A stretch of DNA of 64,000 bases from an uncultured Clostridia bacterium (GTDB lineage Bacteria; Bacillota; Clostridia; TANB77; CAG-508). Position 1 is the first letter of the stretch; every line of letters begins with the position of its first letter. Position numbers and translations under genes: made by a program. The notes under the pieces were generated by a model that was given only the letters and a program-made list of their open reading frames with translations, had not been told where the DNA came from and ran no database searches. Positions 7,451 through 16,596 of this stretch are shown piece after piece. Location: positions 1-64,000 of the forward strand of contig CAKPAI010000001.1 in NCBI GenBank assembly GCA_934133005.1. Direction: 5' to 3'.

Positions 7451-8653
7451 TTATATTCTATTATATAAATATTGCATCCATTTATATACAGCACTTGACC
7501 AGTTTTTATCCGTTGCATAATGCTTATTTACACCTGAAACAGTTGCTCCATTATAGTGACTGCCTGAAGCCTTTTCATTATTGTATATTAAAGTTCCCTT
7601 TGGATTTAAGTAATATTTTGAAAATACTCTTGCAAGCAAATCTATTCCTTCTGCATATGTGTTAAATACATATGCATTATTTGATGGATTACTATCATAT
7701 GCGCCATATCCAAATAAGTTTTTCTTATTTTGTGCCATTTTTGATGTTCCCCAATTACTCTCATGAATCGCAACAGCTGCTAAGAAAATTCCATTTACAT
7801 TGTATTGTTTTTCAGCATAGTAGAAATATTCATAATTCTCATTAAATACATTATTTTTATCTTGAAAATTTCCTGTAAGGACTTTTTTAAATTGTTCAAT
7901 AGAAAGACCACTTACTTTATTTAATTCCATATTTTCACTAACATTACTTAATATTTCATTCTTATCTTTTAAATCTTCGTCTTTTAATTCAGTCTTAGTA
8001 GTTTCTTTACTTAAACACTCTTTCTTAGCCCAACCAACATAATTTCCATATTTTACTTTTACCCAATCATTTTCTACTTTTATAGCATATACCCCTGTTT
8101 GTTTACTTATAGTTATGATTTTTTTCGAACTCTTATCTGGTTCTAAATAAATCGCAAGTAAGTTAGGCGTAACATAAACTAAATCTCCTTCATTTATTGT
8201 ATATCTTAAAGATGCTGGTCCTTTTCCTACTTGCACTATCTTTTCTAGCTGGGATTTTACAAGTCTTGTTTCAAGTTGTTCTTCTTTTGTAAGCTCTCCA
8301 TCTATATATGTTTTTCTAATAGTTACAACTTCTTTTCCGTCCATTCCTTCTTGTAAAACCTGAATGGTTCCTATTGCAATCTTATCTGTTTCTATATACT
8401 TTGTAGTAAATTCAACATCTCTTTCTACTTTTTCTAATTCTTCTGTTACTGTGTTTTTAGTGTTTTCATTAGTAATTTTACTTGCATTATACCTCTCATC
8501 ATTTGCTAAATATTGTATATTTTCTTCCTGCATGGCTGTTGCATAGACTACTTTTTCAAAGTACTTTTGTTTTATTACAACCACACTTGATATAACTAAA
8601 AAAACCACAAAAATACCAACACAAATTTCCAGTATCTTATACGTTTTTTTCAT
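7451..8653 (-). CDS. Membrane-anchored glucosaminidase with G5-like and SH3b domains
   Basis: The 400-residue protein has an N-terminal membrane anchor (ICVGIFVVFLVISSVVVI), a G5-like region (about residues 75-140, DVEFTTKYIETDK...TIRKTYIDGEL), an SH3b domain (about 150-215, ending VKYGNYVGWAKKECL), and a C-terminal N-acetylglucosaminidase domain (about 270-400) with the catalytic glutamate in IHESNWGTS and the NLFGYGAYD motif. Members cleave peptidoglycan glycan strands at the cell surface. It has its own terminator and lies upstream of the pilin-like/CpaE-like group. Confidence 0.85.
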   Translation of the reverse strand: MKKTYKILEICVGIFVVFLVISSVVVIKQKYFEKVVYATAMQEENIQYLANDERYNASKITNENTKNTVTEELEKVERDVEFTTKYIETDKIAIGTIQVLQEGMDGKEVVTIRKTYIDGELTKEEQLETRLVKSQLEKIVQVGKGPASLRYTINEGDLVYVTPNLLAIYLEPDKSSKKIITISKQTGVYAIKVENDWVKVKYGNYVGWAKKECLSKETTKTELKDEDLKDKNEILSNVSENMELNKVSGLSIEQFKKVLTGNFQDKNNVFNENYEYFYYAEKQYNVNGIFLAAVAIHESNWGTSKMAQNKKNLFGYGAYDSNPSNNAYVFNTYAEGIDLLARVFSKYYLNPKGTLIYNNEKASGSHYNGATVSGVNKHYATDKNWSSAVYKWMQYLYNRI

Positions 8654-8743
8654 GTTTTTTCTCCTATATTCTTCTAAGATTTATTTTACATTAAGCAAAA
8701 AAAATATTCAAGTGTAAATTTTTCCTTAAATTTTGCAAATTTA

Positions 8744-8772
8744 TTGCAAAATTAGCTTCATTAGTATAAAAT
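8744..8772 (+). promoter_or_regulatory. Probable vegetative promoter for tsaE operon
   Basis: TTGCAA at 8744-8749 and TAAAAT at 8767-8772 are separated by 17 bases, 35 bases before the tsaE start. Confidence 0.5.
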
Positions 8773-8807
8773 ACGTTAAGATAAAATTTTATATAGAAGG
8801 AAGATAA

Positions 8808-9233
8808 ATGAACGAATTTATTTCAAAATCAGAAAATGATACATTAGATTTTGCTTTCAACTTTGCAAAATCTCTTAATAAAAATTCTATAATTATCCTA
8901 TCTGGCGACTTAGGATCTGGAAAGACCAAATTTACGGAAGGAATTTTAAAATATTTTGGATTAGATAATGAAATTTCTAGTCCAACTTTCAATATTGTAA
9001 ATGAATATAATTGTCCGAATTTTTCTCTTTTCCATTTTGACTTATATAGACTTGCTGATATTGATGAATTTTACGCAATGGGTGGCGAAGAATATCTTCA
9101 AAATGGAGCTTGTATAATTGAATGGGGTGAAATGCTAGAAAATATTTTGCATAATTATACAAAAATAACTTTTAGCAGATCATTTGAAAATGATAATTAT
9201 AGAAAATTGATTATTGAACATTTTGAAAATTAG
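8808..9233 (+). CDS. tsaE: tRNA t6A biosynthesis ATPase TsaE
   Basis: The 141-residue protein has the Walker A motif LSGDLGSGKTKF, the switch-like SSPTFNIVNEY and the conserved LYRLADIDEF. TsaE assists the TsaB-TsaD complex that adds threonylcarbamoyl to A37 of ANN-decoding tRNAs. AAGGAAG precedes the ATG. It leads a plus-strand operon with tsaB 13 bases downstream and then a rimI-like gene; tsaD is not in the window. Confidence 0.93.
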   Translation: MNEFISKSENDTLDFAFNFAKSLNKNSIIILSGDLGSGKTKFTEGILKYFGLDNEISSPTFNIVNEYNCPNFSLFHFDLYRLADIDEFYAMGGEEYLQNGACIIEWGEMLENILHNYTKITFSRSFENDNYRKLIIEHFEN

Positions 9234-9246
9234 AAAGGAATAAAAA

Positions 9247-9963
9247 ATGAAAATACTTGCTGTTGATACTTCTTCATCAAATTGTGCAATTGCTATTGTA
9301 GATGTCCAAGAAAATAAATTTAATATTTTATGTGAGAAAAATAGTGACGACGAAAAGTCTCACTCACAAAAACTTATGCCATTAATATCTGAATCATTTT
9401 CAGACTCAAACTTGTATCTATCAAATATAGATCTAATAGCTTGTTCAATAGGACCAGGATCTTTTACTGGAATCAGAATAGGAATTGCTACTTGCAAAGC
9501 ATTTGTTGATAGTAAAAAAATACCTGCAACAGGTGTTTCTTCTCTTGAAAGTCTAGCCTATAATGTTTCAGAAAATGGATATATTATTTCACTTATTGAC
9601 TGCAAAAATAATAATGTTTATGCCGGTCTCTATTATAAAAATGAGAACTCTTATACAAAAGTTACAGACTTCTTAGCAGATTCTATAGATAATGTGTTAT
9701 CTTCATTTAAAAATTTTATATCATCTGATAATAAATCGAGTCATATAACTTTTGTTGGTAATGCAAGTTTACTTTATAATGATTTAATTATTAGCTATTT
9801 TTCTAGTTTTGATATTGCATTTTGTAAAGAAAATACTCAATCTGCAGTTTCTCTTGCAAAATGTGGATATAACAATTTTTTAAATCATAATATTGGTGAT
9901 TCTTCAGCACTTTCCCCTCTTTACTTAAGAGCCTCTCAAGCTGAACAAAACTTAAAAAAATAA
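9247..9963 (+). CDS. tsaB: tRNA t6A biosynthesis protein TsaB
   Basis: The 238-residue protein has the ASKHA-fold N-terminus ILAVDTSSSNCAIAIVD and the family motifs HSQKLMPLI and ACSIGPGSFTGIRIGIAT, followed by a C-terminal region ending SPLYLRASQAEQ. TsaB is the catalytically inactive partner that dimerises with TsaD in t6A synthesis. AAAGGA precedes the start and the gene is closely spaced with tsaE and the downstream acetyltransferase. Confidence 0.93.
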   Translation: MKILAVDTSSSNCAIAIVDVQENKFNILCEKNSDDEKSHSQKLMPLISESFSDSNLYLSNIDLIACSIGPGSFTGIRIGIATCKAFVDSKKIPATGVSSLESLAYNVSENGYIISLIDCKNNNVYAGLYYKNENSYTKVTDFLADSIDNVLSSFKNFISSDNKSSHITFVGNASLLYNDLIISYFSSFDIAFCKENTQSAVSLAKCGYNNFLNHNIGDSSALSPLYLRASQAEQNLKK

Positions 9964-9972
9964 GGATTTTTT

Positions 9973-10413
9973 ATGAATACATTAGATTTTTTAGAAATGA
10001 ACTACTCTGACTTAGAGAGTATTAAAGACATTCTTATTGATGAATTTGATGATTTTTGGTCTTATACTACATTAAAAGATGAATTTTCATCTTCTACCTC
10101 AAAATATTTTGTTATAAAAAAGAATAATATTGTTTTAGGATTTTGTGGTATAAAAATCATTACTGATTTTGCCGAAATAATGAATATCGTAATAAAAAAA
10201 GATTCTAGAGGACTAGGTCTTTCAAATTTTTTATTAGAAAACACTATAAGTAAATGTAGAGAACTAAATTTAAAAAGTATAAATTTGGATGTAAATGTAG
10301 AAAATACTATTGCAATTAACCTATATAAAAAGTATAATTTTGTCAAAGTTGGTATTAGAAAAAAATACTATAATAATGTTTCTGACGCTATACTTATGAC
10401 ACTTAATTTATAA
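9973..10413 (+). CDS. rimI: GNAT acetyltransferase, RimI-like
   Basis: The 146-residue GNAT protein has the acetyl-CoA-binding segment IMNIVIKKDSRGLGLSNFLL and the C-terminal TIAINLYKKYNFVKVGIRKKYY, both typical of RimI, which acetylates the N-terminus of ribosomal protein S18. Position directly after tsaE-tsaB matches the usual tsaE-tsaB-rimI(-tsaD) order. Substrate specificity cannot be proven from sequence. Confidence 0.88.
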   Translation: MNTLDFLEMNYSDLESIKDILIDEFDDFWSYTTLKDEFSSSTSKYFVIKKNNIVLGFCGIKIITDFAEIMNIVIKKDSRGLGLSNFLLENTISKCRELNLKSINLDVNVENTIAINLYKKYNFVKVGIRKKYYNNVSDAILMTLNL

Positions 10414-10444
10414 CTAAAGTATATATATTTTGGAGGATTTACAA

Positions 10445-12832
10445 ATGAAAAATGAATTTGAACTTTCTTATAAAAAGTTAAAATCAACTTGCAATGTTGA
10501 TATTTTTAATTTTGATACAACAGAAAGTCTTGAACCTATTAATACAGGAATTGGTCAAGATAGAGGCATTAAAGCTTTAGAGTTCGGTCTTAATGTTGAT
10601 ATAAATGGATATAATATATACCTTGAAGGACCTAGTGGTGTTGGAAAAACAATGTATACCAAACATTATTTAGATACTATATCTAAAAAGAAAAAAGTTC
10701 CTCAAGATTGGTGCTATGTATATAATTTTGATAACCCTAATGAACCTGTTGCAATTTCTCTTGCTGCAGGTCAAGGAAAAGAATTTAAAGAAGCGATGGA
10801 CAAATTTATCCTAGATATAAAAAGTGATATAAAAGAAACTTTTAGTAATGAAGACTTTGAAAAAGAAAAAACTCTTATAAAACAAGAATATGAAACAAAA
10901 CGAACAATTCTTATGGATAAATTAAATGCTACCTCTATAAAGTATGGTTTCCAAGTAAAATCTGCTAAAAACGGAATTTACATGATGCCTGTAATAAATG
11001 GTAGAACTATTGAAGAAGATGAATTTGAAAAATTAGATGAACAAACAAAAAAAGATTTTGAAGAAAAGTCTGGAATAGTTCAACAGCATGTAATGGAAGT
11101 AATTACTCAAATAAAACAAATTCAATCTGAATCAGATAAAAAAGTTAGTGAATGGCAGTCAAATGTTGCTCTTCTTACAGTTAATGCACATATAAACTAT
11201 ATAAAATCAAACTTTAAAAGAAATAAAAAAATAAATAAATTTTTAGATGATATAAAAAAAGATATCTTAAAAAATATAAATTCTTTTTTAACAGTAACTG
11301 ACGATGATAATAAGCTTCAAGCACAACCACAAAGACAAGAAGTTCTAAGACCTTGGCTTAATTACAGAGTTAATTTATTTATAGATAATAGTACTCGTGA
11401 AGGTGCTCCAGTAATAATGGATTCAAATTATTCTTATCCTAACTTATTTGGAAAACTTGAATATGAAAATTATTATGGCAGTCTAAAAACTGACTACACT
11501 ATGTTAAAACCAGGATTACTTCATATTGCTAATGGCGGTTACTTGATTATGCAAGCTACAGATATTGTTTCAAATCAGTTATGCTATGAAACATTAAAAA
11601 GAGTTCTTCGTACCAAAGAATTAGGAATAGACAATTTGGTAGATCAACATTCTTCTATGGTTATGGTCTCTTTAAAGCCTGAGCCTATACCTTTGAATTT
11701 AAAAGTTATATTAATTGGTAGTGATTCAATATATCAGACTTTAGTATCTGTTGATGCAGAATTTAAAAAGCTTTTCAAAATAAAAGTTGAGTTTGAAGAT
11801 GACGCCCCATTTACTTCGGAAAATGCAAATAAACTTGCTCAAGTTGTTCAAGGATTCTGCATAGCTGAAGACTTATCTCCGTTTGATAAAACAGGTATGG
11901 CCAAGATAATTGAATTTGCTTCAAGGCTTGCTGATGACCAAACCAAATTATCTACAAGATTTAGTGAGATAACCCAAGTTGTTGGCGAAGCTGCAACCCT
12001 TGCAAAACTAAGACGCGAAAAATTAATTACAGGGAAAATTGTAGAAGATGCATTGCAAAAGCGTCTAGAACGTGCACAAAAATATAGTGAGCGCTATATG
12101 GAAATGATTGACTCTCATACTCTTTTAATAGATACATCTGGTTTTAAAGTTGGTCAAATAAATGGTCTTACAGTTATGAATGTTGGAACATATGCATTTG
12201 GTCTACCTGCTAGAATTACAGCTAGCACATATGTTGGAAAAAATGGCATAATAAATATTGAACGAGAAGTTGATATGTCTGGCTCAACTCATTCAAAAGG
12301 AGTATATATTCTTACTGGATATTTAGGAGAAATGTTTGCTCAAGATATTCCCCTTTCCCTTACTGCTAGTTTGTGTTTTGAACAACTATACAATGGTGTT
12401 GATGGAGATAGTGCTTCTAGTACAGAATTATATGCTATACTTTCTAGTTTATCTGGCATACCTATTAATCAAGCAATTAGCGTTACAGGATCAGTTAACC
12501 AGAAAGGTGAAATTCAACCTATTGGTGGAGTAAATGATAAGATAGAAGGGTTCTATAAAATTTGTAAAAACAGAGGCTTAGATGGTACTCATGGCGTTAT
12601 GATTCCTAAATTAAACGTTAAAAACTTAAATTTATCAGATGAAGTTGTTGAAGCAGTAAAAAATAAAAAGTTTCACATATATGCTATTGAAACAATTGAA
12701 CAAGGTATCGAATTATTGACTGGTGTTCCTGCCGGAAAAAAAGATAGTGATGGAAATTTTCCTGCTGGTACAATAAATTACCTTGCTTATGAAAAATTAA
12801 AAAGATTTGCTAAAATTAGTAGTGAAAACTAA
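10445..12832 (+). CDS. LonB-like ATP-dependent protease (S16)
   Basis: The 795-residue protein has an AAA+ Walker A motif GPSGVGKT (residues 62-69), a long helical insert, and a C-terminal Lon-type protease domain with catalytic Ser656 in GDSASSTEL and Lys699 in GGVNDKIEG. It belongs to the LonB-like/archaeal-type Lon group rather than canonical LonA (no N-terminal LON substrate domain); no membrane segment is visible. I chose ATG 10445, 8 bases after GGAGG, over the in-frame TTG upstream. It is 31 bases downstream of the rimI-like gene, with its own terminator. Confidence 0.9.
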   Translation: MKNEFELSYKKLKSTCNVDIFNFDTTESLEPINTGIGQDRGIKALEFGLNVDINGYNIYLEGPSGVGKTMYTKHYLDTISKKKKVPQDWCYVYNFDNPNEPVAISLAAGQGKEFKEAMDKFILDIKSDIKETFSNEDFEKEKTLIKQEYETKRTILMDKLNATSIKYGFQVKSAKNGIYMMPVINGRTIEEDEFEKLDEQTKKDFEEKSGIVQQHVMEVITQIKQIQSESDKKVSEWQSNVALLTVNAHINYIKSNFKRNKKINKFLDDIKKDILKNINSFLTVTDDDNKLQAQPQRQEVLRPWLNYRVNLFIDNSTREGAPVIMDSNYSYPNLFGKLEYENYYGSLKTDYTMLKPGLLHIANGGYLIMQATDIVSNQLCYETLKRVLRTKELGIDNLVDQHSSMVMVSLKPEPIPLNLKVILIGSDSIYQTLVSVDAEFKKLFKIKVEFEDDAPFTSENANKLAQVVQGFCIAEDLSPFDKTGMAKIIEFASRLADDQTKLSTRFSEITQVVGEAATLAKLRREKLITGKIVEDALQKRLERAQKYSERYMEMIDSHTLLIDTSGFKVGQINGLTVMNVGTYAFGLPARITASTYVGKNGIINIEREVDMSGSTHSKGVYILTGYLGEMFAQDIPLSLTASLCFEQLYNGVDGDSASSTELYAILSSLSGIPINQAISVTGSVNQKGEIQPIGGVNDKIEGFYKICKNRGLDGTHGVMIPKLNVKNLNLSDEVVEAVKNKKFHIYAIETIEQGIELLTGVPAGKKDSDGNFPAGTINYLAYEKLKRFAKISSEN

Positions 12833-12840
12833 TATGTAAA

Positions 12841-12880
12841 ATACCACGGATAAATAAAAAATCCGTGGTATTATATTTTT
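12841..12880 (+). terminator. Terminator of the lonB-like gene
   Basis: An 11-bp perfect stem (ATACCACGGAT with ATCCGTGGTAT) is followed by TATATTTTT on the plus strand. Confidence 0.88.
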
Positions 12881-12889
12881 GTAAAAGTA

Positions 12890-12938
12890 AAAATAGTCAC
12901 AGAGAAAATTAAAGATTTTTATTTTCTGTGACTATTTA
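12890..12938 (-). terminator. Terminator of the ylxM-ffh...rplS operon
   Basis: A long stem (AAATAGTCACAG with CTGTGACTATTT plus extensions) lies 13 bases after the rplS stop; on the minus strand it is followed by TTTTACTTTT. Confidence 0.85.
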
Positions 12939-12950
12939 ATATAATAAATA

Positions 12951-13397
12951 TTATTCTTCTGTCTTTGTTTCTTCTGCGTTAGCTTCTACTTCTGGAGCTG
13001 GTGCAACAACTGTAGTATCTTCTTTAACATCTATATATTTAGATTCAATTTTAGCTCCTACAGCTTCTTTTGTCTTAGCAGCCTTTCCAACTCTATCTCT
13101 TAAATAGTATAGTTTAGCTCTTCTTGCCTTACCAACTCTTACTACCTCTACTTTTTCTACTAATGGTGAATGAACTAAAAATGTTTTTTCTACTCCTACA
13201 CCATAAGCAATTCTTCTTACTGTAAATGTTGCATTTACGCTTCCACCTTGTTTTTTGATTATTATTCCTTCAAAAACTTGGATTCTTTCTCTATTTCCTT
13301 CTTTAATTCTTTGATGAACTCTTACTGTGTCACCAATTTTTAAATCTGGAATTCTATTTTTCAATTGTTCATGTTCGATTGATTTTATAATATCCAT
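12951..13397 (-). CDS. rplS: 50S ribosomal protein L19 with acidic C-terminal extension
   Basis: The core (about residues 1-115) matches L19: IPDLKIGDTVRVHQRIKEG, RIQVFEGIIIKKQGG, RRIAYGVGVEKTF, RRAKLYYLRDRVGKAA. L19 sits at the 30S-50S interface. I chose the ATG at 13397 because AAAGGAG lies just upstream; an in-frame upstream start has no support. The protein continues about 30 residues past the usual C-terminus with an acidic, Ala/Pro/Glu-rich tail, which is longer than in common Firmicute L19. Last gene of the operon. Confidence 0.96.
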   Translation of the reverse strand: MDIIKSIEHEQLKNRIPDLKIGDTVRVHQRIKEGNRERIQVFEGIIIKKQGGSVNATFTVRRIAYGVGVEKTFLVHSPLVEKVEVVRVGKARRAKLYYLRDRVGKAAKTKEAVGAKIESKYIDVKEDTTVVAPAPEVEANAEETKTEE

Positions 13398-13428
13398 TTT
13401 GATATCTCCTTTCATAATTTTTTTAACT

Positions 13429-14127
13429 TTATAAGTCAATTTTCTTTGCTTTTTCCTTATCTTCTTTACTCAAAAGATCTGGTCTTTTTAAAAACGTATT
13501 TTTTAGAGAACTATTTCTTCTCCATTCTTCAATTTTTTGATGATTTCCTGATTGCAAAATTTCTGGAACTTTCTTTCCCAAAAACACTTCTGGTCTAGTA
13601 TATTGACTATACTCAAGATAACCATTTGAAAAAGATTCTTCTGAAGTTGAATCTTTACTTAGTACTCCTTCAACATATCTACTAACTGAATCTACTAAAA
13701 CCATTGCTGGTAATTCTCCTCCAGTTAATACATAATCTCCGATTGATATTTCTTCATCAACAATTTCGTCTAGTACTCTTTGGTCAATTCCTTCATAATG
13801 CCCACATAATAATATTAAGTGTTTTTCTTTTGAGAGTTCTTGTACTTTTTTTTGATTTAGTAAATTACCTTGTGGCGATAAAAATATAACTTTAGCATTT
13901 TTATCTTCAACAGATTTATATGCATCATATACTACGTCTGCTTTCATTACCATCCCTGCTCCACCACCATATGGAGTATCATCAACCTTTTTGTGTTTAT
14001 CCTTCGAAAAATCTCTAATATTAACTGTATTAATCTCTACTAGATTTTTCTTAGTCGCTCTTTCAATAATACTATGTTTTAATGGTTCAAACATTTCTGG
14101 AAACAAAGTTAATATATCAAATTTCAT
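13429..14127 (-). CDS. trmD: tRNA (guanine-N1)-methyltransferase TrmD
   Basis: The 232-residue SPOUT methyltransferase has FDILTLFPEMFEPLKHSIIERA, the knot motifs LLCGHYEGIDQRV and IGDYVLTGGELPAM, and RPEVFLGKKVPEIL. It makes m1G37 in tRNAs and prevents +1 frameshifting, which is of interest given the frameshifts elsewhere in this window. AAGGAG precedes the ATG. It lies between rimM and rplS in the canonical operon, with about 30 bases to rplS. Confidence 0.97.
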   Translation of the reverse strand: MKFDILTLFPEMFEPLKHSIIERATKKNLVEINTVNIRDFSKDKHKKVDDTPYGGGAGMVMKADVVYDAYKSVEDKNAKVIFLSPQGNLLNQKKVQELSKEKHLILLCGHYEGIDQRVLDEIVDEEISIGDYVLTGGELPAMVLVDSVSRYVEGVLSKDSTSEESFSNGYLEYSQYTRPEVFLGKKVPEILQSGNHQKIEEWRRNSSLKNTFLKRPDLLSKEDKEKAKKIDL

Positions 14128-14136
14128 ATTTGCTCC

Positions 14137-14643
14137 TTATAGTAGTCCTGGAATTATATGTACTACTATTTTTTCATTTTCTAAATCAATTTCTTTTAAA
14201 ACATCATCTATTGCAGGTAATAATATTTGTTTTCCTAATTCATCTTTTACAACATATATATCACAACTTCCGTGATTATATATATCATCAACTTTTCCCA
14301 ATTTAATATTTTCATCAGTATAAACTTCTAAGCCTATTAAATCAGCTATGTAATATGTTCCTTCTGGAAGTGGCTCTTCAAATTTTCTATCTATTTTTAT
14401 ATAAGAATTTCTTAATTTTTCTGCCTCTTCAGGAGTATCTACACCTTTTAATTTTAATATAACAGTATTTTTATGATACTTTACATTTTCAATTTCATAT
14501 GTATTTTGTTTATTACTTTTTTCAAGTAATATTTCATGTAATCTTTCAAATTTAGTACTATCTTCTGTAAAAGGATTTACTTTAACCTCTCCTTTTATTC
14601 CAAAAGTATTTACTATTTGTCCAATTTCTAAGTATTTATTCAT
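14137..14643 (-). CDS. rimM: 16S rRNA processing protein RimM
   Basis: The protein has the RimM N-terminal domain (EIGQIVNTFGIKGEVKV) and a PRC-barrel C-terminal half (YYIADLIGLEVYTDENI, QILLPAIDDVLKEID). RimM binds S19 and aids 30S maturation. The ATG at 14643 follows TGAGGAA; an in-frame TTG 12 bases earlier overlaps khpA and is unlikely. khpA ends 1 base before this start, so translation is coupled. Confidence 0.95.
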   Translation of the reverse strand: MNKYLEIGQIVNTFGIKGEVKVNPFTEDSTKFERLHEILLEKSNKQNTYEIENVKYHKNTVILKLKGVDTPEEAEKLRNSYIKIDRKFEEPLPEGTYYIADLIGLEVYTDENIKLGKVDDIYNHGSCDIYVVKDELGKQILLPAIDDVLKEIDLENEKIVVHIIPGLL

Positions 14644-14644
14644 A

Positions 14645-14875
14645 TTATTCCTCAAATATTATTCCAACTTTTTTATGTTCTTTTGCAGTTATAGATTTCA
14701 TAACAGTTCTGATAGCTTTTGCTATTCTTCCCTGTTTTCCAATTACTTGGCCCATATCTTCATCTGCAACTTTTACTTTTAAAAGAATTCCTCTTTCGTC
14801 ATCAATCCTTGTTATTTGAACAGCTTCTTTATTCTTAACTAAGTTTTCTATTATTACTTTTAAAACTTCTTCCAT
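14645..14875 (-). CDS. khpA: KH-domain RNA-binding protein KhpA (YlqC)
   Basis: The 76-residue protein is a single KH domain with the GxxG loop in GQVIGKQGRIAKAIR. KhpA binds RNA with KhpB and affects cell size and division in Firmicutes. AAAGGAA precedes the ATG. Position between rpsP and rimM is canonical. Confidence 0.95.
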   Translation of the reverse strand: MEEVLKVIIENLVKNKEAVQITRIDDERGILLKVKVADEDMGQVIGKQGRIAKAIRTVMKSITAKEHKKVGIIFEE

Positions 14876-14902
14876 AAAGAATTTCCTTTCTGTACTTAGA
14901 TA

Positions 14903-15136
14903 CTATTTTGCTTTTTCAATTAAAGCTTTTACTGTATCTGTTGGCTTTGCACCATTTTTAATCCATGTAGCTACTTTTTCTTTGTCTAGATTAATTGTAG
15001 CTGGATCAGTCATTGGATCATATGTTCCAATTTTTTCTACTATTCTTCCATCTCTTGGTGATCTTGAATCAGCAACAACAATGTGATAGAATGGAGCTTT
15101 CTTTGCACCTACTCTTTGTAATCTTATTTTTACCAT
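14903..15136 (-). CDS. rpsP: 30S ribosomal protein S16
   Basis: The 77-residue protein has the S16 sequence VKIRLQRVGAKKAPFYHIVV, DSRSPRDGRIVEKIGTYDP and a truncated C-terminus typical of short Firmicute S16. It is a 30S assembly protein. GGAGGTG lies upstream of the ATG. It is 75 bases after ffh and 27 bases before khpA. Confidence 0.97.
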   Translation of the reverse strand: MVKIRLQRVGAKKAPFYHIVVADSRSPRDGRIVEKIGTYDPMTDPATINLDKEKVATWIKNGAKPTDTVKALIEKAK

Positions 15137-15211
15137 ATAAATTCACCTCCGCAAAATTTTGTAAATATTTATTGTAATTTTCCTACTAGTTTTAGTAGTA
15201 AACATTAAAAA

Positions 15212-16579
15212 CTATTTTAATTGATTTTTCAAATTTTCTAATTCTTTGGCATCCATATTTTTCATTTGTCCCATCATTTTTTTCATAGATTTTTTATCCT
15301 TCATTTGTTTCATCATTTTTTGAGTCATTTCAAACGATTTCATAAATCTATTTATTTCTTGTACTGAAGTTCCACTGCCTTTTGCAATTCTTAATCTTCT
15401 TTGTCCATTTAATATTTTTGGATTTCTTCTTTCTTTTGCTGTCATTGAACAAATTATTGCTTCTATTTTATCAAATTCCTTATCATCTACTTTCAAATCT
15501 TTAATACTTGCCATTCCTGGTATGAATTTAAGTAATGATGAAAAAGAACCCATTTTTTTAACTTGTCTTAACTGTATTAAATAATCATTCAAATTAAAAT
15601 CTTTTTTGTCTAACTGCTGTGCTATTTTTTCTGCTTCTTCAGCATTAAATGATTCTTCAGCTTTTTCTATTATTGAAAGAACATCTCCCATTCCTAGAAT
15701 TCTTGATGCCATTCTTTCTGGATGAAATACTTCAAGTTCACTTAATTTTTCACCAGTTCCTGCAAACTTTATTGGTTTTCCAGTAACTTTTTTTACTGAT
15801 AATGCAGCACCACCACGTGTATCACCATCTAATTTTGTAAGTATTACTCCATCAATTCCTACTTTTTCATTAAATGTAGTTGCAACATTTACAGCTTCTT
15901 GCCCTGTCATTGAATCAACTACTAAAAGTATTTCATGTGGATGTACACTATTTTTCACGTTTGCAAGTTCTTGCATAAGTTCTTCATCTATTTGAAGACG
16001 TCCTGCTGTATCTAATATAACAACATCATTTAATTTTGAATATGCTACACTAATTGCTTGTTTTGCAATATGCACAACATCTTTAGAACCTTCATTTGCA
16101 AATACTGGGATATTTAACTGAGAACCAACCACTTGCAACTGTTTAATTGCTGCTGGTCTATAAACATCACATGCTACCAGCAATGGTTTCTTTCCTTGTT
16201 TTCTAAGTAAATTTGCAAGTTTCCCCGCAGTAGTAGTTTTTCCAGAACCTTGAAGTCCAACTAACATAATTATCGTTGGCGGATTTGAACTAAAGTTAAT
16301 TCCACTTTCAGTTCCACCTAATAATTCAACTAATTCGTCTTTTACTATTTTAACAACCTGTTGTCCAGGAGTTAGAGATTTTAGTACATCTTGGCCTAAC
16401 GCTTTTTTCTCAATTTCAGCTATAAATTCTTTTACTATTTTGTAATTAACATCAGCATCTAAAAGTGCAAGTTTTACTTCTCTTAGCATTTCTTTTAAAT
16501 CTGATTCTGTAATTCTTGATTTTCCTCTTAATTTTCTTGTAAAATCCTGTAGCTTGCTTGATAATCCATCAAATGCCAT
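15212..16579 (-). CDS. ffh: Signal recognition particle protein Ffh
   Basis: The 455-residue SRP54 GTPase has the N domain (LSSKLQDFTRKLRGK), G domain with GLQGSGKTTTAGKLA, DTAGRLQIDEELM, TKLDGDTRGGAALS and the G5 GTGEKLSELE, and a methionine-rich M domain at the C-terminus (MTQKMMKQMKDKK) that binds 4.5S RNA and signal sequences. AAGGAG precedes the ATG; it follows ylxM, a known partner gene, by 17 bases. Confidence 0.97.
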   Translation of the reverse strand: MAFDGLSSKLQDFTRKLRGKSRITESDLKEMLREVKLALLDADVNYKIVKEFIAEIEKKALGQDVLKSLTPGQQVVKIVKDELVELLGGTESGINFSSNPPTIIMLVGLQGSGKTTTAGKLANLLRKQGKKPLLVACDVYRPAAIKQLQVVGSQLNIPVFANEGSKDVVHIAKQAISVAYSKLNDVVILDTAGRLQIDEELMQELANVKNSVHPHEILLVVDSMTGQEAVNVATTFNEKVGIDGVILTKLDGDTRGGAALSVKKVTGKPIKFAGTGEKLSELEVFHPERMASRILGMGDVLSIIEKAEESFNAEEAEKIAQQLDKKDFNLNDYLIQLRQVKKMGSFSSLLKFIPGMASIKDLKVDDKEFDKIEAIICSMTAKERRNPKILNGQRRLRIAKGSGTSVQEINRFMKSFEMTQKMMKQMKDKKSMKKMMGQMKNMDAKELENLKNQLK

Positions 16580-16596
16580 ATCAAAATCTCCTTTTC

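Noticed and set aside
10430..10444. TTG start for the lonB-like gene
   Set aside because: It overlaps the GGAGG site that serves ATG 10445.
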